Part shown: in pieces, positions 38,803-52,963 of the stretch
How positions within the stretch are numbered: position 1 is the stretch's first letter
Layout of the letters: each line of letters begins with the position of its first letter
Assembly (NCBI GenBank): GCA_930367205.1
Contig: CAKNEZ010000014.1
Span: 186,001 to 250,000 of the forward strand
Source of the DNA: Acanthosoma haemorrhoidale
Lineage: Eukaryota; Arthropoda; Insecta; Hemiptera; Acanthosomatidae
Direction of reading: 5' to 3'
DNA: 64,000 nucleotides
Notes under the pieces: model-generated
Told to the model about the DNA's origin: nothing
Database searches by the model: none
The model's input: only the letters and a program-made list of their open reading frames with translations
Made by a program: the position numbers and the translations under genes

Positions 38803-39690
38803 ATGAAGACATGCCAGGTTATCGATACTTATCAACCTTTGTTACATAATGATTCTACAAAGTTCCCATTGAAACGGTACCAATTGACAATGGCCACACA
38901 CATCTTGGGACTTTGCTCCTATGATCCTAATCAAGTCATGCCAAGATATGGATATTTATCAGCCTATGGTAGATCAGGATTCTACAAACTTCCCATTGAA
39001 ACTGCACCAATTGCCAAGGGCCACACCCATTCCGGCATATGCTCCTAGAATCTCTACGTTGAGCAAGCCTGGCTATGGCTACTTATCACCCTATGGTAGA
39101 TCATGATTCTACAAACTTTCCATTAGAACTGCACCAATTGACAAGGGTCACACCCATCCCGGCATATGCTCCTAGAATCTCTCTGTTGAGCAAGCCTGGC
39201 TATCAATACTTATTAACTTATGGTATATAAGGATTCTACAAAGTTCCCAATGAAACTGTACCAATTGACAAGGGCCACACCCATCCCGGGACTTTGATCC
39301 TACGATCCGAATAAAGACAAGCCAGGCTATCGATACTTATCAACTTATGGTACATAATGATTCTACAAAGTTCCGATTGGAACTGTACCAATTGACAAGG
39401 GCTACACCTATCCTGGGACTTTGCTCCTACGATCCTTATCAAGTCATGCCAAGATATGGCTTTTTATCACCCTATGGTAGATCATGATTCTACAAACTTC
39501 CCATTGAAACTGCACCAATTGACAAGGGTCACACCCATCCCGGCATATGCTCCTAGAATCTCTATGTTAAGCAAGCCTGGCTATCGATACTTATCAACCT
39601 ATGGTAGATAATGATTCCACAAAGTTCCCATTGAAAAATACCAAGTAGCAAAGGTCACACCCATCCCAGGATTTTGATTCCACAATCCGA

Positions 39691-41212
39691 ATGAAGACAT
39701 GCCAGGTTATCGATACTTATCAACCTATGTTACATAATGATTCTACAAAGTTCCCATTGAAACGGTACCAATTGACAAGGGCTACACACATCTTGGGACT
39801 TTGCTCCTATGATCCTAATCAAGTCATGCCAAGATATGGATATTTATCAGCCTATGGTAGATCAGGATTCTACAAACTTCCCATTGAAACTGCACCAATT
39901 GCCAAGGGCCACACCCATTCCGGCATATGCTCCTAGAATCTCTATGTTGAGCAAGCCTGGCTATGGCTACTTATCACCCTATGTTAGATCATGATTCTAC
40001 AAACTTCCCATTGGAACTGCACCAATTGACAAGGGTCACACCCATTCCGGCATATGCTCCTAGAATCTCTCTGTTGAGCAAGCCTTACTATCGATACTTA
40101 TCAACCTATGGTACATAATGATTCTACAAACTTCCCATTGAAACTGCACCAATTGCCAAGGGCCACACCCATTCCGGGACTTTGCTCCTACGATCCGAAT
40201 AAAGACAAGCCAGGCTATCGATACTTATCAACCTATAGTAGATAATGATTCTACACAGTTCCGATTGAAACTGTACCAATTGCCAAGGGCTACACCTATC
40301 CTGGGACTTTGCTCCTACGATCCTTATCAAGTCATGCCAAGATATGGCTATTTATCACCCTATGGTAGATCATGATTCTACAAAGTTCCCATTGAAACTG
40401 CACCAATTGACAAGGGTCACACCCATCCCGGCATATGCTCCTAGAATCTCTATGTTGAGCAAGCCTGGCTATCGACACTTATCAACCTATGGTACATAAT
40501 GATTCTACAAAGTTCCCCATGAAACTGTACCAAATGACAACGGTCACCCCCATCCCGGGACTTTGCTCCTTTGATCCGAATGACGATATGCCAGGCTATG
40601 AGCACTTATCAACCTATAGTCGACAATGATTCTAAAGAGTTCTATTGAAGCTGCACTAATTGACAAGTTTCACACACATCCCGGGACTTTGCTCCCAAGA
40701 TCGGAAAGAAGATAAGCCAGCCTATTGGTACTTATCACCCTGTGGTAGATCATGATTCCACAAAGTTCCCATTGAATCTGCACCAATTGACAAGGGTCAC
40801 ACCCATTCCGGCATATGCTCCTAGAATCTCTATGTTGAGCAAGCCTGGCTATGGCTACTTATCACCCTATGGTAGATCATGATTCTACAAACTTTCCATT
40901 GGAACTGCACCAATTGACAAGGGTCACACCCATCCCGGAACTTTGCTCCTACGATCCGAATAAAGATAGGCCAAGCTTTAGGTACTTATTAACCTATGGT
41001 ACATAATGACTCTACAAAGTGGCCATTGAAACTGTACTAATTGGCAAGGATCACACTTATCCCAGGACTTTGCTCCTACGATCCAAATGAAGAATGGCAT
41101 GCCTATGGGTACTTATCAACCTATGGTAGATAATGATTCCACAAAGTTCCCATTGAAAAATACCAAGTAGCAAAGGTCACACCCATCCCAGGATTTTGAT
41201 CCCACAATCCGA
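39691..41212. repeat. 12-monomer HOR, 1522 bp
   Basis: Counterpart of 29563-31084 in the second 10,128-bp block, form v1 near 40124. It carries several private changes, including TTGACAAGGGCTACACAC near 39772. Confidence 0.86.
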
Positions 41213-43577
41213 ATGAAGACATGCCAGGTTATCGATACTTATCAACCTATGTTACATAATGATTCTACAAAGTTCCCATTGAAACGGTACCAATTGACAA
41301 TGGCCACACACATCTTGGGACTTTGCTCCTATGATCCTAATCAAGTCATGCCAAGATATGGATATTTATCAGCCTATGGTAGATCAGGATTCTACAAACT
41401 TCCCATTGAAACTGCACCAATTGCCAAGGGCCACACCCATTCCGGCATATGCTCCTAGAATCTCTACGTTGAGCAAGCCTGGCTATGGCTACTTATCACC
41501 CTATGGTAGATCATGATTCTACAAACTTTCCATTGGAACTGCACCAATTGACAAGGGTCACACCCATCCCGGCATATGCTCCTAGAATCTCTCTGTTGAG
41601 CAAGCCTGGCTATCAATACTTATTAACTTATGGTATATAAGGATTCTACAAAGTTCCCAATGAAACTGTACCAATTGACAAGGGCCACACCCATCCCGGG
41701 ACTTTGATCCTACGATCCGAATAAAGACAAGCCAGGCTATCGATACTTATCAACTTATGGTACATAATGATTCTACAAAGTTCCGATTGAAACTGTACCA
41801 ATTGACAAGGGCTACACCTATCCTGGGACTTTGCTCCTACGATCCTTATCAAGTCATGCCAAGATATGGCTATTTATCACCCTATGGTAGATCATGATTC
41901 TACAAACTTCCCATTGAAACTGCACCAATTGACAAGGGTCACACCCATCCCGGCATATGCTCCTAGAATCTCTATGTTAAGCAAGCCTGGCTATCGATAC
42001 TTATCAACCTATGGTACATAATGATTCTACAAAGTTCCCAATGAAACTGTACCAATTGACAAGGGCCACACCTATCCAGGGACTTTGCTCCCACGATCCG
42101 AATAAAGACAAGCCTGACTATCGATACTTATCAACCTATAGTAGATAATGATTCTAAAGAGTTCCATTGAAGCTGCACTAATTGACAAGTTTCACACACA
42201 TCCCGGGACTTTGCTCCTACGATCCGAATGAAGACAATTCACGCTATCGATACTTATCAACCTATGGTGCATAATGATTCTACAAAGTTCCTATTTAAAC
42301 TGTACCAATGTACAAGTGTCACACCCATCCCGAGACTTTGATTTCACAATCCGAATGAAGACAAGCCAGGTTATCGATACTTATCAACCTATGGTATATA
42401 ATGATTCTACAAAGTTTCCAATGAAACTGTACCAATTGACAAGGGCCACACCCATCCCGGGACTTTGCTCCTACGATCCGAATGAAGTTAATTCATGCTA
42501 TCGATACTTATCAACCTTTGGTACATAATGATTCTACAAAGTTCCCAACGAAACTGTACCAAAGTACAAGTGTCACTCCCATCCCGGGACTTTGATTCCA
42601 CAATCCGAATGAAGACAAGCCAGATTATCGATACTTATCAACCTATGGTATATAATGATTCTACAAAGTTCCCAATGAAACTGTACCAAAGTACAAGTGT
42701 CACACCCATCCCGGGACTTTGATTTCACAATCCAAATGAAGACAAGCCAGGTTATCGATACTTATCAACCTATGGTGCATAATGATTCTAAAAAGTTCCT
42801 ATTGAAACTGTACCAATGTACAAGTGTCACAGCCATCCCGGGACTTTGATTCCTCAATCCGAATGAAGACAAGCCAGGTTATCGATACTTATCAACCTAT
42901 GGTAGATAATGATTCTATAAAGTTCCCATTGAGACGGTTCCAATGACAACGGCCACACCCATCTTGGGACTTTGCTCCTATGATCCTAATCAAGTCATGC
43001 CAAGATATGGATATTTATCAGCCTATGGTAGATCATGATTCTACAAACTTCCCATTGAAACTGCACCAAAGTACAAGTGTCACACCCATCCCGGGACTTT
43101 GATTCCACAATCCGAATGAAGACAAGCCAGGTTATCGATACTTATCAACCTATGGTATATAATGATTCTACAAAGTTCCCAATGAAACTGTACTAATTGA
43201 CAAGCGCCACACCCATCCTGGGACTTTGCTCCTACGATCCAAATGAAGACAATTCACGCTATCGATACTTATCAACTTTTGGTACATAATGATTCTACAA
43301 AGTTCCCAACGAAACTGTACCAAAGTACAAGTGTCACACCCATCCCGGGACTTTGATTCCACAATCCGAATGAAGACAAGCCAGGTTATCGATACTTATC
43401 AACCTATGGTGCATTATGATCCTACAAAGTTCCCAATGAAACTGTATCAATTGACAAGGGCCACACCCATCCCGGGACTTTGCTCCCACGATCCGAATGA
43501 AGACAATTCACGCTATCGATACTTATCAAACTATGGTATATAATGATTCTACAAAGTTCCCAATGAAACTGTACCAA

Positions 43578-43693
43578 TATAGGGGTCTCCCCTTAGTGAA
43601 AGGCACTTTCCAGCCAAAAATAATTTTCCTTATTTTTCCCACATTCCTATTTTTTATAAGTTTGAGAGCTTAGGAAAAAAAAAAAAAAAAAAA
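43578..43693 (+). mobile_element. Poly(A)-tailed retroposon-like insert, copy 9
   Basis: Counterpart of the copy at 33450 in the second 10,128-bp block, of the same sequence type with 19 A. Confidence 0.75.
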
Positions 43694-45342
43694 CCAATTG
43701 ACAATGGCCACACACATCTTGGGACTTTGCTCCTATGATCCTAATCAAGTCATGCCAAGATATGGATATTTATCAGCCTATGGTAGATCATGATTCTACA
43801 AACTTCCCATTGAAACTGCACCAAAGTACAAGTGTCACACCCATCCCGGGACTTTGATTCCACAATCCGAATGAAGACAAGCCAGGTTATCGATACTTAT
43901 CAACCTATGGTACATAATGACTCTACAAAGTTGCCATTGAAACAGTACCAATTGACAAGGGCCACACCCATCCCTGGAGTTTGCTCCTTCGATCCGAATG
44001 ACGATATGCCAGGCTATGAGTACTTATCAACCTATAGTCGACAATGATTCTAAAGAGTTCTATTGACAATTCCATATACAAGTTTCACACACATCCCGGG
44101 ACTTTGCTCCCAAGATCGGAAAGAAGATAAGCCAGCCTATTGGTACTTATCACCATATGGTAGATCATGATTCTACAAAGTTCCCATTGAAACTGCACCA
44201 ATTGACAAGGGTCACACCCATCCCGGCATATGCTCCTAGAATCTCTATGTTGAGCAAGCCTGGCTATCGACACTTATCAACCTATGGTACATAATGATTC
44301 TACAAAGTTCCCCATGAAACTGTACCAAATGACAACGGTCACCCCCATCCCGGGACTTTGCTCCTTTGATCCGAATGACGATATGCCAGGCTATGAGTAC
44401 TTATCAACCTATAGTCGACAATGATTCTAAAGAGTTCTATTGAAGCTGCACTAATTGACAAGTTTCACACACATCCCGGGACTTTGATTCCACAATCCGA
44501 ATGAAGACAAGCCAGGTTATCGATACTTATCAACCTATGGTATATAATGATTCTACAAAGTTCCCAATGAAACTGTACTAATTGACAAGCGCCACACCCA
44601 TCCTGGGACTTTGCTCCTACGATCCAAATGAAGACAATTCACGCTATCGATACTTATCAACTTTTGGTAGATAATGATTCTATAAAGTTCCCATTGAGAC
44701 GGTTCCAATGACAACGGCCACACCCATCTTGGGACTTTGCTCCTATGATCCTAATCAAGTCATGCCAAGATATGGATATTTATCAGCCTATGGTAGATCA
44801 TGATTCTACAAACTTCCCATTGAAACTGCACCAAAGTACAAGTGTCACACCCATCCCGGGACTTTGATTCCACAATCCGAATGAAGACAAGCCAGGTTAT
44901 CGATACATATCAACCTATGGTATATAATGATTCTACAAAGTTCCCAATGAAACTGTACTAATTGACAAGCGCCACACCCATCCTGGGACTTTGCTCCTAC
45001 GATCCAAATGAAGACAATTCACGCTATCGATACTTATCAACTTTTGGTACATAATGATTCTACAAAGTTCCCAACGAAACTGTACCAAAGTACAAGTGTC
45101 ACACCCATCCCGGGACTTTGATTCCACAATCCGAATGAAGACAAGCCAGGTTATCGATACTTATCAACCTATGGTGCATTATGATCCTACAAAGTTCCCA
45201 ATGAAACTGTACCAATTGACAAGGGCCACACCCATCCCGGGACTTTGCTCCCACGATCCGAATGAAGACAATTCACGCTATCGATACTTATCAAACTATG
45301 GTATATAATGATTCTACAAAGTTCCCAATGAAACTGTACCAA

Positions 45343-45458
45343 TATAGGGGTCTCCCCTTAGTGAAAGGCACTTTCCAGCCAAAAATAATTTTCCTTATTT
45401 TTCCCACATTCCTATTTTTTATAAGTTTGAGAGCTTAGGAAAAAAAAAAAAAAAAAAA
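45343..45458 (+). mobile_element. Poly(A)-tailed retroposon-like insert, copy 10
   Basis: Counterpart of the copy at 35215 in the second 10,128-bp block, again 1765 bp from its partner, with 19 A. Confidence 0.75.
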
Positions 45459-46772
45459 CCAATTGACAATGGCCACACACATCTTGGGACTTTGCTCCTA
45501 TGATCCTAATCAAGTCATGCCAAGATATGGATATTTATCAGCCTATGGTAGATCATGATTCTACAAACTTCCCATTGAAACTGCACCAAAGTACAAGTGT
45601 CACACCCATCCCGGGACTTTGATTCCACAATCCGAATGAAGACAAGCCAGGTTATCGATACTTATCAACCTATGGTACATAATGACTCTACAAAGTTGCC
45701 ATTGAAACAGTACCAATTGACAAGGGCCACACCCATCCCTGGAGTTTGCTCCTTCGATCCGAATGACGATATGCCAGGCTATGAGTACTTATCAACCTAT
45801 AGTCGACAATGATTCTAAAGAGTTCTATTGACAATTCCATATACAAGTTTCACACACATCCCGGGACTTTGCTCCCAAGATCGGAAAGAAGATAAGCCAG
45901 CCTATTGGTACTTATCACCATATGGTAGATCATGATTCTACAAAGTTCCCATTGAAACTGCACCAATTGACAAGGGTCACACCCATCCCGGCATATGCTC
46001 CTAGAATCTCTATGTTGAGCAAGCCTGGCTATCGACACTTATCAACCTATGGTACATAATGATTCTACAAAGTTCCCCATGAAACTGTACCAAATGACAA
46101 CGGTCACCCCCATCCCGGGACTTTGCTCCTTTGATCCGAATGACGATATGCCAGGCTATGAGTACTTATCAACCTATAGTCGACAATGATTCTAAAGAGT
46201 TCTATTGAAGCTGCACTAATTGACAAGTTTCACACACATCCCGGGACTTTGCTCCCAAGATCGGAAAGAAGATAAGCCAGCCTATTGGTACTTAACACCC
46301 TTGGGTAGATCATGATTCCACAAAGTTCCCATTGAAACTGCACCAATTGACAAGGGTCACACCCATTCCGGCATATGCTCCTAGAATCTCTATGTTGAGC
46401 AAGCCTGGCAATGGCTACTTATCACCCTATGGTAGATCATGATTCTACAAACTTTCCATTGGAACTGCACCAATTGACAAGGGTCACACCCATCCCGGAA
46501 CTTTGCTCCTACGATCCGAATAAAGATAGGCCAAGCTATAGGTACTTATTAACCTATGGTACATATTGACTCTACAAAGTGTCCATTGAAGCTGTACTAA
46601 TTGGCAAGGATCACACTTATCCCAGGACTTTGCTCCTACGATCCAAATGAAGAATGGCATGGCTATGGGTACTTATCAACCTATGGTAGATAATGATTCC
46701 ACAAAGTTCCCATTGAAAAATACCAAGTAGCAAAGGTCACACCCATCCCAGGATTTTGATCCCACAATCCGA

Positions 46773-47280
46773 ATGAAGACATGCCAGGTTATCGATACTT
46801 ATCAACCTATGTTACATAATGATTCTACAAAGTTCCCATTGAAACGGTACCAATTGACAATGGCCACACACATCTTGGGACTTTGCTCCTATGATCCTAA
46901 TCAAGTCATGCCAAGATATGGATATTTATCAGCCTATGGTAGATCAGGATTCTACAAACTTCCCATTGAAACTGCACCAATTGCCAAGGGCCACACCCAT
47001 TCCGGCATATGCTCCTAGAATCTCTACGTTGAGCAAGCCTGGCTATGGCTACTTATCACCCTATGGTAGATCATGATTCTACAAACTTTCCATTGGAACT
47101 GCACCAATTGACAAGGGTCACACCCATCCCGGCATATGCTCCTAGAATCTCTCTGTTGAGCAAGCCTGGCTATCAATACTTATTAACTTATGGTATATAA
47201 GGATTCTACAAAGTTCCCAATGAAACTGTACCAATTGACAAGGGCCACACCCATCCCAGGATTTTGATCCCACAATCCGA
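46773..47280. repeat. 4-monomer unit, 508 bp
   Basis: Counterpart of 36645-37152 in the second 10,128-bp block. Here the following unit continues normally into CTCTACGTTGAG at about 47530, which marks the end of the 10,128-bp similarity. Confidence 0.86.
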
Positions 47281-48168
47281 ATGAAGACATGCCAGGTTAT
47301 CGATACTTATCAACCTTTGTTACATAATGATTCTACAAAGTTCCCATTGAAACGGTACCAATTGACAATGGCCACACACATCTTGGGACTTTGCTCCTAT
47401 GATCCTAATCAAGTCATGCCAAGATATGGATATTTATCAGCCTATGGTAGATCAGGATTCTACAAACTTCCCATTGAAACTGCACCAATTGCCAAGGGCC
47501 ACACCCATTCCGGCATATGCTCCTAGAATCTCTACGTTGAGCAAGCCTGGCTATGGCTACTTATCACCCTATGGTAGATCATGATTCTACAAACTTTCCA
47601 TTGGAACTGCACCAATTGACAAGGGTCACACCCATCCCGGCATATGCTCCTAGAATCTCTCTGTTGAGCAAGCCTGGCTATCAATACTTATTAACTTATG
47701 GTATATAAGGATTCTACAAAGTTCCCAATGAAACTGTACCAATTGACAAGGGCCACACCCATCCCGGGACTTTGATCCTACGATCCGAATAAAGACAAGC
47801 CAGGCTATCGATACTTATCAACTTATGGTACATAATGATTCTACAAAGTTCCGATTGAAACTGTACCAATTGACAAGGGCTACACCTATCCTGGGACTTT
47901 GCTCCTACGATCCTTATCAAGTCATGCCAAGATATGGCTATTTATCACCCTATGGTAGATCATGATTCTACAAACTTCCCATTGAAACTGCACCAATTGA
48001 CAAGGGTCACACCCATCCCGGCATATGCTCCTAGAATCTCTATGTTAAGCAAGCCTGGCTATCGATACTTATCAACCTATGGTAGATAATGATTCCACAA
48101 AGTTCCCATTGAAAAATACCAAGTAGCAAAGGTCACACCCATCCCAGGATTTTGATTCCACAATCCGA

Positions 48169-49690
48169 ATGAAGACATGCCAGGTTATCGATACTTATCA
48201 ACCTATGTTACATAATGATTCTACAAAGTTCCCATTGAAACGGTACCAATTGACAATGGCCACACACATCTTGGGACTTTGCTCCTATGATCCTAATCAA
48301 GTCATGCCAAGATATGGATATTTATCAGCCTATGGTAGATCAGGATTCTACAAACTTCCCATTGAAACTGCACCAATTGCCAAGGGCCACACCCATTCCG
48401 GCATATGCTCCTAGAATCTCTATGTTGAGCAAGCCTGGCTATGGCTACTTATCACCCTATGTTAGATCATGATTCTACAAACTTTCCATTGGAACTGCAC
48501 CAATTGACAAGGGTCACACCCATTCCGGCATATGCTCCTAGAATCTCTCTGTTGAGCAAGCCTTACTATCGATACTTATCAACCTATGGTACATAATGAT
48601 TCTACAAACTTCCCATTGAAACTGCACCAATTGCCAAGGGCCACACCCATTCCGGGACTTTGCTCCTACGATCCGAATAAAGACAAGCCAGGCTATCGAT
48701 ACTTATCAACCTATAGTAGATAATGATTCTACACAGTTCCGATTGAAACTGTACCAATTGACAAGGGCTACACCTATCCTGGGACTTTGCTCCTACGATC
48801 CTTATCAAGTCATGCCAAGATATGGCTATTTATCACCCTATGGTAGATCATGATTCTACAAAGTTCCCATTGAAACTGCACCAATTGACAAGGGTCACAC
48901 CCATCCCGACATATGCTCCTAGAATCTCTATGTTGAGCAAGCCTGGCTATCGACACTTATCAACCTATGGTACATAATGATTCTACAAAGTTCCCCATGA
49001 AACTGTACCAAATGACAACGGTCACCCCCATCCCGGGACTTTGCTCCTTTGATCCGAATGACGATATGCCAGGCTATGAGCACTTATCAACCTATAGTCG
49101 ACAATGATTCTAAAGAGTTCTATTGAAGCTGCACTAATTGACAAGTTTCACACACATCCCGGGACTTTGCTCCCAAGATCGGAAAGAAGATAAGCCAGCC
49201 TATTGGTACTTATCACCCTGTGGTAGATCATGATTCCACAAAGTTCCCATTGAATCTGCACCAATTGACAAGAGTCACACCCATTCCGGCATATGCTCCT
49301 AGAATCTCTATGTTGAGCAAGCCTGGCTATGGCTACTTATCACCCTATGGTAGATCATGATTCTACAAACTTTCCATTGGAACTGCACCAATTGACAAGG
49401 GTCACACCCATCCCGGAACTTTGCTCCTACGATCCGAATAAAGATAGGCCAAGCTTTAGGTACTTATTAACCTATGGTACATAATGACTCTACAAAGTGG
49501 CCATTGAAACTGTACTAATTGGCAAGGATCACACTTATCCCAGGACTTTGCTCCTACGATCCAAATGAAGAATGGCATGCCTATGGGTACTTATCAACCT
49601 ATGGTAGATAATGATTCCACAAAGTTCCCATTGAAAAATACCAAGTAGCAAAGGTCACACCCATCCCAGGATTTTGATCCCACAATCCGA
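48169..49690. repeat. 12-monomer HOR, 1522 bp
   Basis: Third member of the nested 10-kb family, 8478 bp from 39691, form v1 near 48602. Private changes include CATCCCGACATATG near 48903 and ACAAGAGTCAC near 49268. Confidence 0.86.
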
Positions 49691-52055
49691 ATGAAGACAT
49701 GCCAGGTTATCGATACTTATCAACCTATGTTACATAATGATTCTACAAAGTTCCCATTGAAACGGTACCAATTGACAATGGCCACACACATCTTGGGACT
49801 TTGCTCCTATGATCCTAATCAAGTCATGCCAAGATATGGATATTTATCAGCCTATGGTAGATCAGGATTCTACAAACTTCCCATTGAAACTGCACCAATT
49901 GCCAAGGGCCACACCCATTCCGGCATATGCTCCTAGAATCTCTACGTTGAGCAAGCCTGGCTATCGCTACTTATCACCCTATGGTAGATCATGATTCTAC
50001 AAACTTTCCATTGGAACTGCACCAATTGACAAGGGTCACACCCATCCCGGCATATGCTCCTAGAATCTCTCTGTTGAGCAAGCCTGGCTATCAATACTTA
50101 TTAACTTATGGTATATAAGGATTCTACAAAGTTCCCAATGAAACTGTACCAATTGACAAGGGCCACACCCATCCCGGGACTTTGATCCTACGATCCGAAT
50201 AAAGACAAGCCAGGCTATCGATACTTATCAACTTATGGTACATAATGATTCTACAAAGTTCCGATTGAAACTGTACCAATTGACAAGGGCTACACCTATC
50301 CTGGGACTTTGCTCCTACGATCCTTATCAAGTCATGCCAAGATATGGCTATTTATCACCCTATGGTAGATCATGATTCTACAAACTTCCCATTGAAACTG
50401 CACCAATTGACAAGGGTCACACCCATCCCGGCATATGCTCCTAGAATCTCTATGTTAAGCAAGCCTGGCTATCGATACTTATCAACCTATGGTACATAAT
50501 GATTCTACAAAGTTCCCAATGAAACTGTACCAATTGACAAGGGCCACACCTATCCAGGGACTTTGCTCCCACGATCCGAATAAAGACAAGCCTGACTATC
50601 GATACTTATCAACCTATAGTAGATAATGATTCTAAAGAGTTCCATTGAAGCTGCACTAATTGACAAGTTTCACACACATCCCGGGACTTTGCTCCTACGA
50701 TCCGAATGAAGACAATTCACGCTATCGATACTTATCAACCTATGGTGCATAATGATTCTACAAAGTTCCTATTTAAACTGTACCAATGTACAAGTGTCAC
50801 ACCCATCCCGAGACTTTGATTTCACAATCCGAATGAAGACAAGCCAGGTTATCGATACTTATCAACCTATGGTATATAATGATTCTACAAAGTTTCCAAT
50901 GAAACTGTACCAATTGACAAGGGCCACACCCATCCCGGGACTTTGCTCCTACGATCCGAATGAAGTTAATTCATGCTATCGATACTTATCAACCTTTGGT
51001 ACATAATGATTCTACAAAGTTCCCAACGAAACTGTACCAAAGTACAAGTGTCACTCCCATCCCGGGACTTTGATTCCACAATCCGAATGAAGACAAGCCA
51101 GATTATCGATACTTATCAACCTATGGTATATAATGATTCTACAAAGTTCCCAATGAAACTGTACCAAAGTACAAGTGTCACACCCATCCCGGGACTTTGA
51201 TTTCACAATCCAAATGAAGACAAGCCAGGTTATCGATACTTATCAACCTATGGTGCATAATGATTCTAAAAAGTTCCTATTGAAACTGTACCAATGTACA
51301 AGTGTCACACCCATCCCGGGACTTTGATTCCTCAATCCGAATGAAGACAAGCCAGGTTATCGATACTTATCAACCTATGGTAGATAATGATTCTATAAAG
51401 TTCCCATTGAGACGGTTCCAATGACAACGGCCACACCCATCTTGGGACTTTGCTCCTATGATCCTAATCAAGTCATGCCAAGATATGGATATTTATCAGC
51501 CTATGGTAGATCATGATTCTACAAACTTCCCATTGAAACTGCACCAAAGTACAAGTGTCACACCCATCCCGGGACTTTGATTCCACAATCCGAATGAAGA
51601 CAAGCCAGGTTATCGATACTTATCAACCTATGGTATATAATGATTCTACAAAGTTCCCAATGAAACTGTACTAATTGACAAGCGCCACACCCATCCTGGG
51701 ACTTTGCTCCTACGATCCAAATGAAGACAATTCACGCTATCGATACTTATCAACTTTTGGTACATAATGATTCTACAAAGTTCCCAACGAAACTGTACCA
51801 AAGTACAAGTGTCACACCCATCCCGGGACTTTGATTCCACAATCCGAATGAAGACAAGCCAGGTTATCGATACTTATCAACCTATGGTGCATTATGATCC
51901 TACAAAGTTCCCAATGAAACTGTACCAATTGACAAGGGCCACACCCATCCCGGGACTTTGCTCCCACGATCCGAATGAAGACAATTCACGCTATCGATAC
52001 TTATCAAACTATGGTATATAATGATTCTACAAAGTTCCCAATGAAACTGTACCAA

Positions 52056-52171
52056 TATAGGGGTCTCCCCTTAGTGAAAGGCACTTTCCAGCCAAAAATA
52101 ATTTTCCTTATTTTTCCCACATTCCTATTTTTTCTAAGTTTGAGAGCTTAGGAAAAAAAAAAAAAAAAAAA
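52056..52171 (+). mobile_element. Poly(A)-tailed retroposon-like insert, copy 11
   Basis: 116 bp with GGGG and 19 A, but with TTTTTTCTAAGTTTGAG where copies 4-10 have ATAAG. The CTAAG form is shared only with the copy at 10058 and may be the older state. It is the last copy: none follows in the remaining 11.8 kb. Confidence 0.75.
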
Positions 52172-52963
52172 CCAATTGACAATGGCCACACACATCTTGG
52201 GACTTTGCTCCTATGATCCTAATCAAGTCATGCCAAGATATGGATATTTATCAGCCTATGGTAGATCATGATTCTACAAACTTCCCATTGAAACTGCACC
52301 AAAGTACAAGTGTCACACCCATCCCGGGACTTTGATTCCACAATCCGAATGAAGACAAGCCAGGTTATCGATACTTATCAACCTATGGTACATAATGATT
52401 CTACAAAGTTGCCATTGAAACAGTACCAATTGACAAGGGCCACACCCATCCCTGGAGTTTGCTCCTTCGATCCGAATGACGATATGCCAGGCTATGAGTA
52501 CTTATCAACCTATAGTCGACAATGATTCTAAAGAGTTCTATTGACAATTCCATATACAAGTTTCACACACATCCCGGGACTTTGCTCCCAAGATCGGAAA
52601 GAAGATAAGCCAGCCTATTGGTACTTATCACCATATGGTAGATCATGATTCTACAAAGTTCCCATTGAAACTGCACCAATTGACAAGGGTCACACCCATC
52701 CCGGCATATGCTCCTAGAATCTCTATGTTGAGCAAGCCTGGCTATCGACACTTATCAACCTATGGTACATAATGATTCTACAAAGTTCCCCATGAAACTG
52801 TACCAAATGACAACGGTCACCCCCATCCCGGGACTTTGCTCCTTTGATCCGAATGACGATATGCCAGGCTATGAGTACTTATCAACCTATAGTCGACAAT
52901 GATTCTAAAGAGTTCTATTGAAGCTGCACTAATTGACAAGTTTCACACACATCCCGGGACTTT

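Larger units (their letters stand above)
42898..46248. repeat. Direct duplication with 1765-bp offset (in second 10-kb block)
   Basis: Same arrangement as 32770-36120 shifted by 10,128 bp, including the CGATACATATC variant near 44902. The 1765-bp event therefore came before the 10,128-bp duplication. Confidence 0.82.
37391..47518. repeat. 10,128-bp tandem segmental duplication, copy 2
   Basis: This is the direct repeat of 27263-37390, with the same internal order. Small differences are visible by eye, such as ACGGTACCAATTGACAAGGG near 39770 in place of the usual ACAATGG form, TTGCCAAGGGCTACACC near 40280, and CTGTATCAATTGAC near 43446. The similarity ends at 47519, where the next monomer reads CTCTACGTTGAG while the copy-1 end reads CTCTCTGTTGAG. 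Confidence 0.92.
47519..52963. repeat. Partial third copy of the 10-kb block (8478-bp offset)
   Basis: From about 46.99 to 52.96 kb the array is collinear with about 38.51 to 44.48 kb at an 8478-bp offset. It includes a 12-mer (48169-49690) and one insert (copy 11). Unlike the two 10,128-bp copies it carries only one version of the 1765-bp-offset unit. From the insert rightwards it also matches 4601 onward at 47,455 bp offset. Confidence 0.85.
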
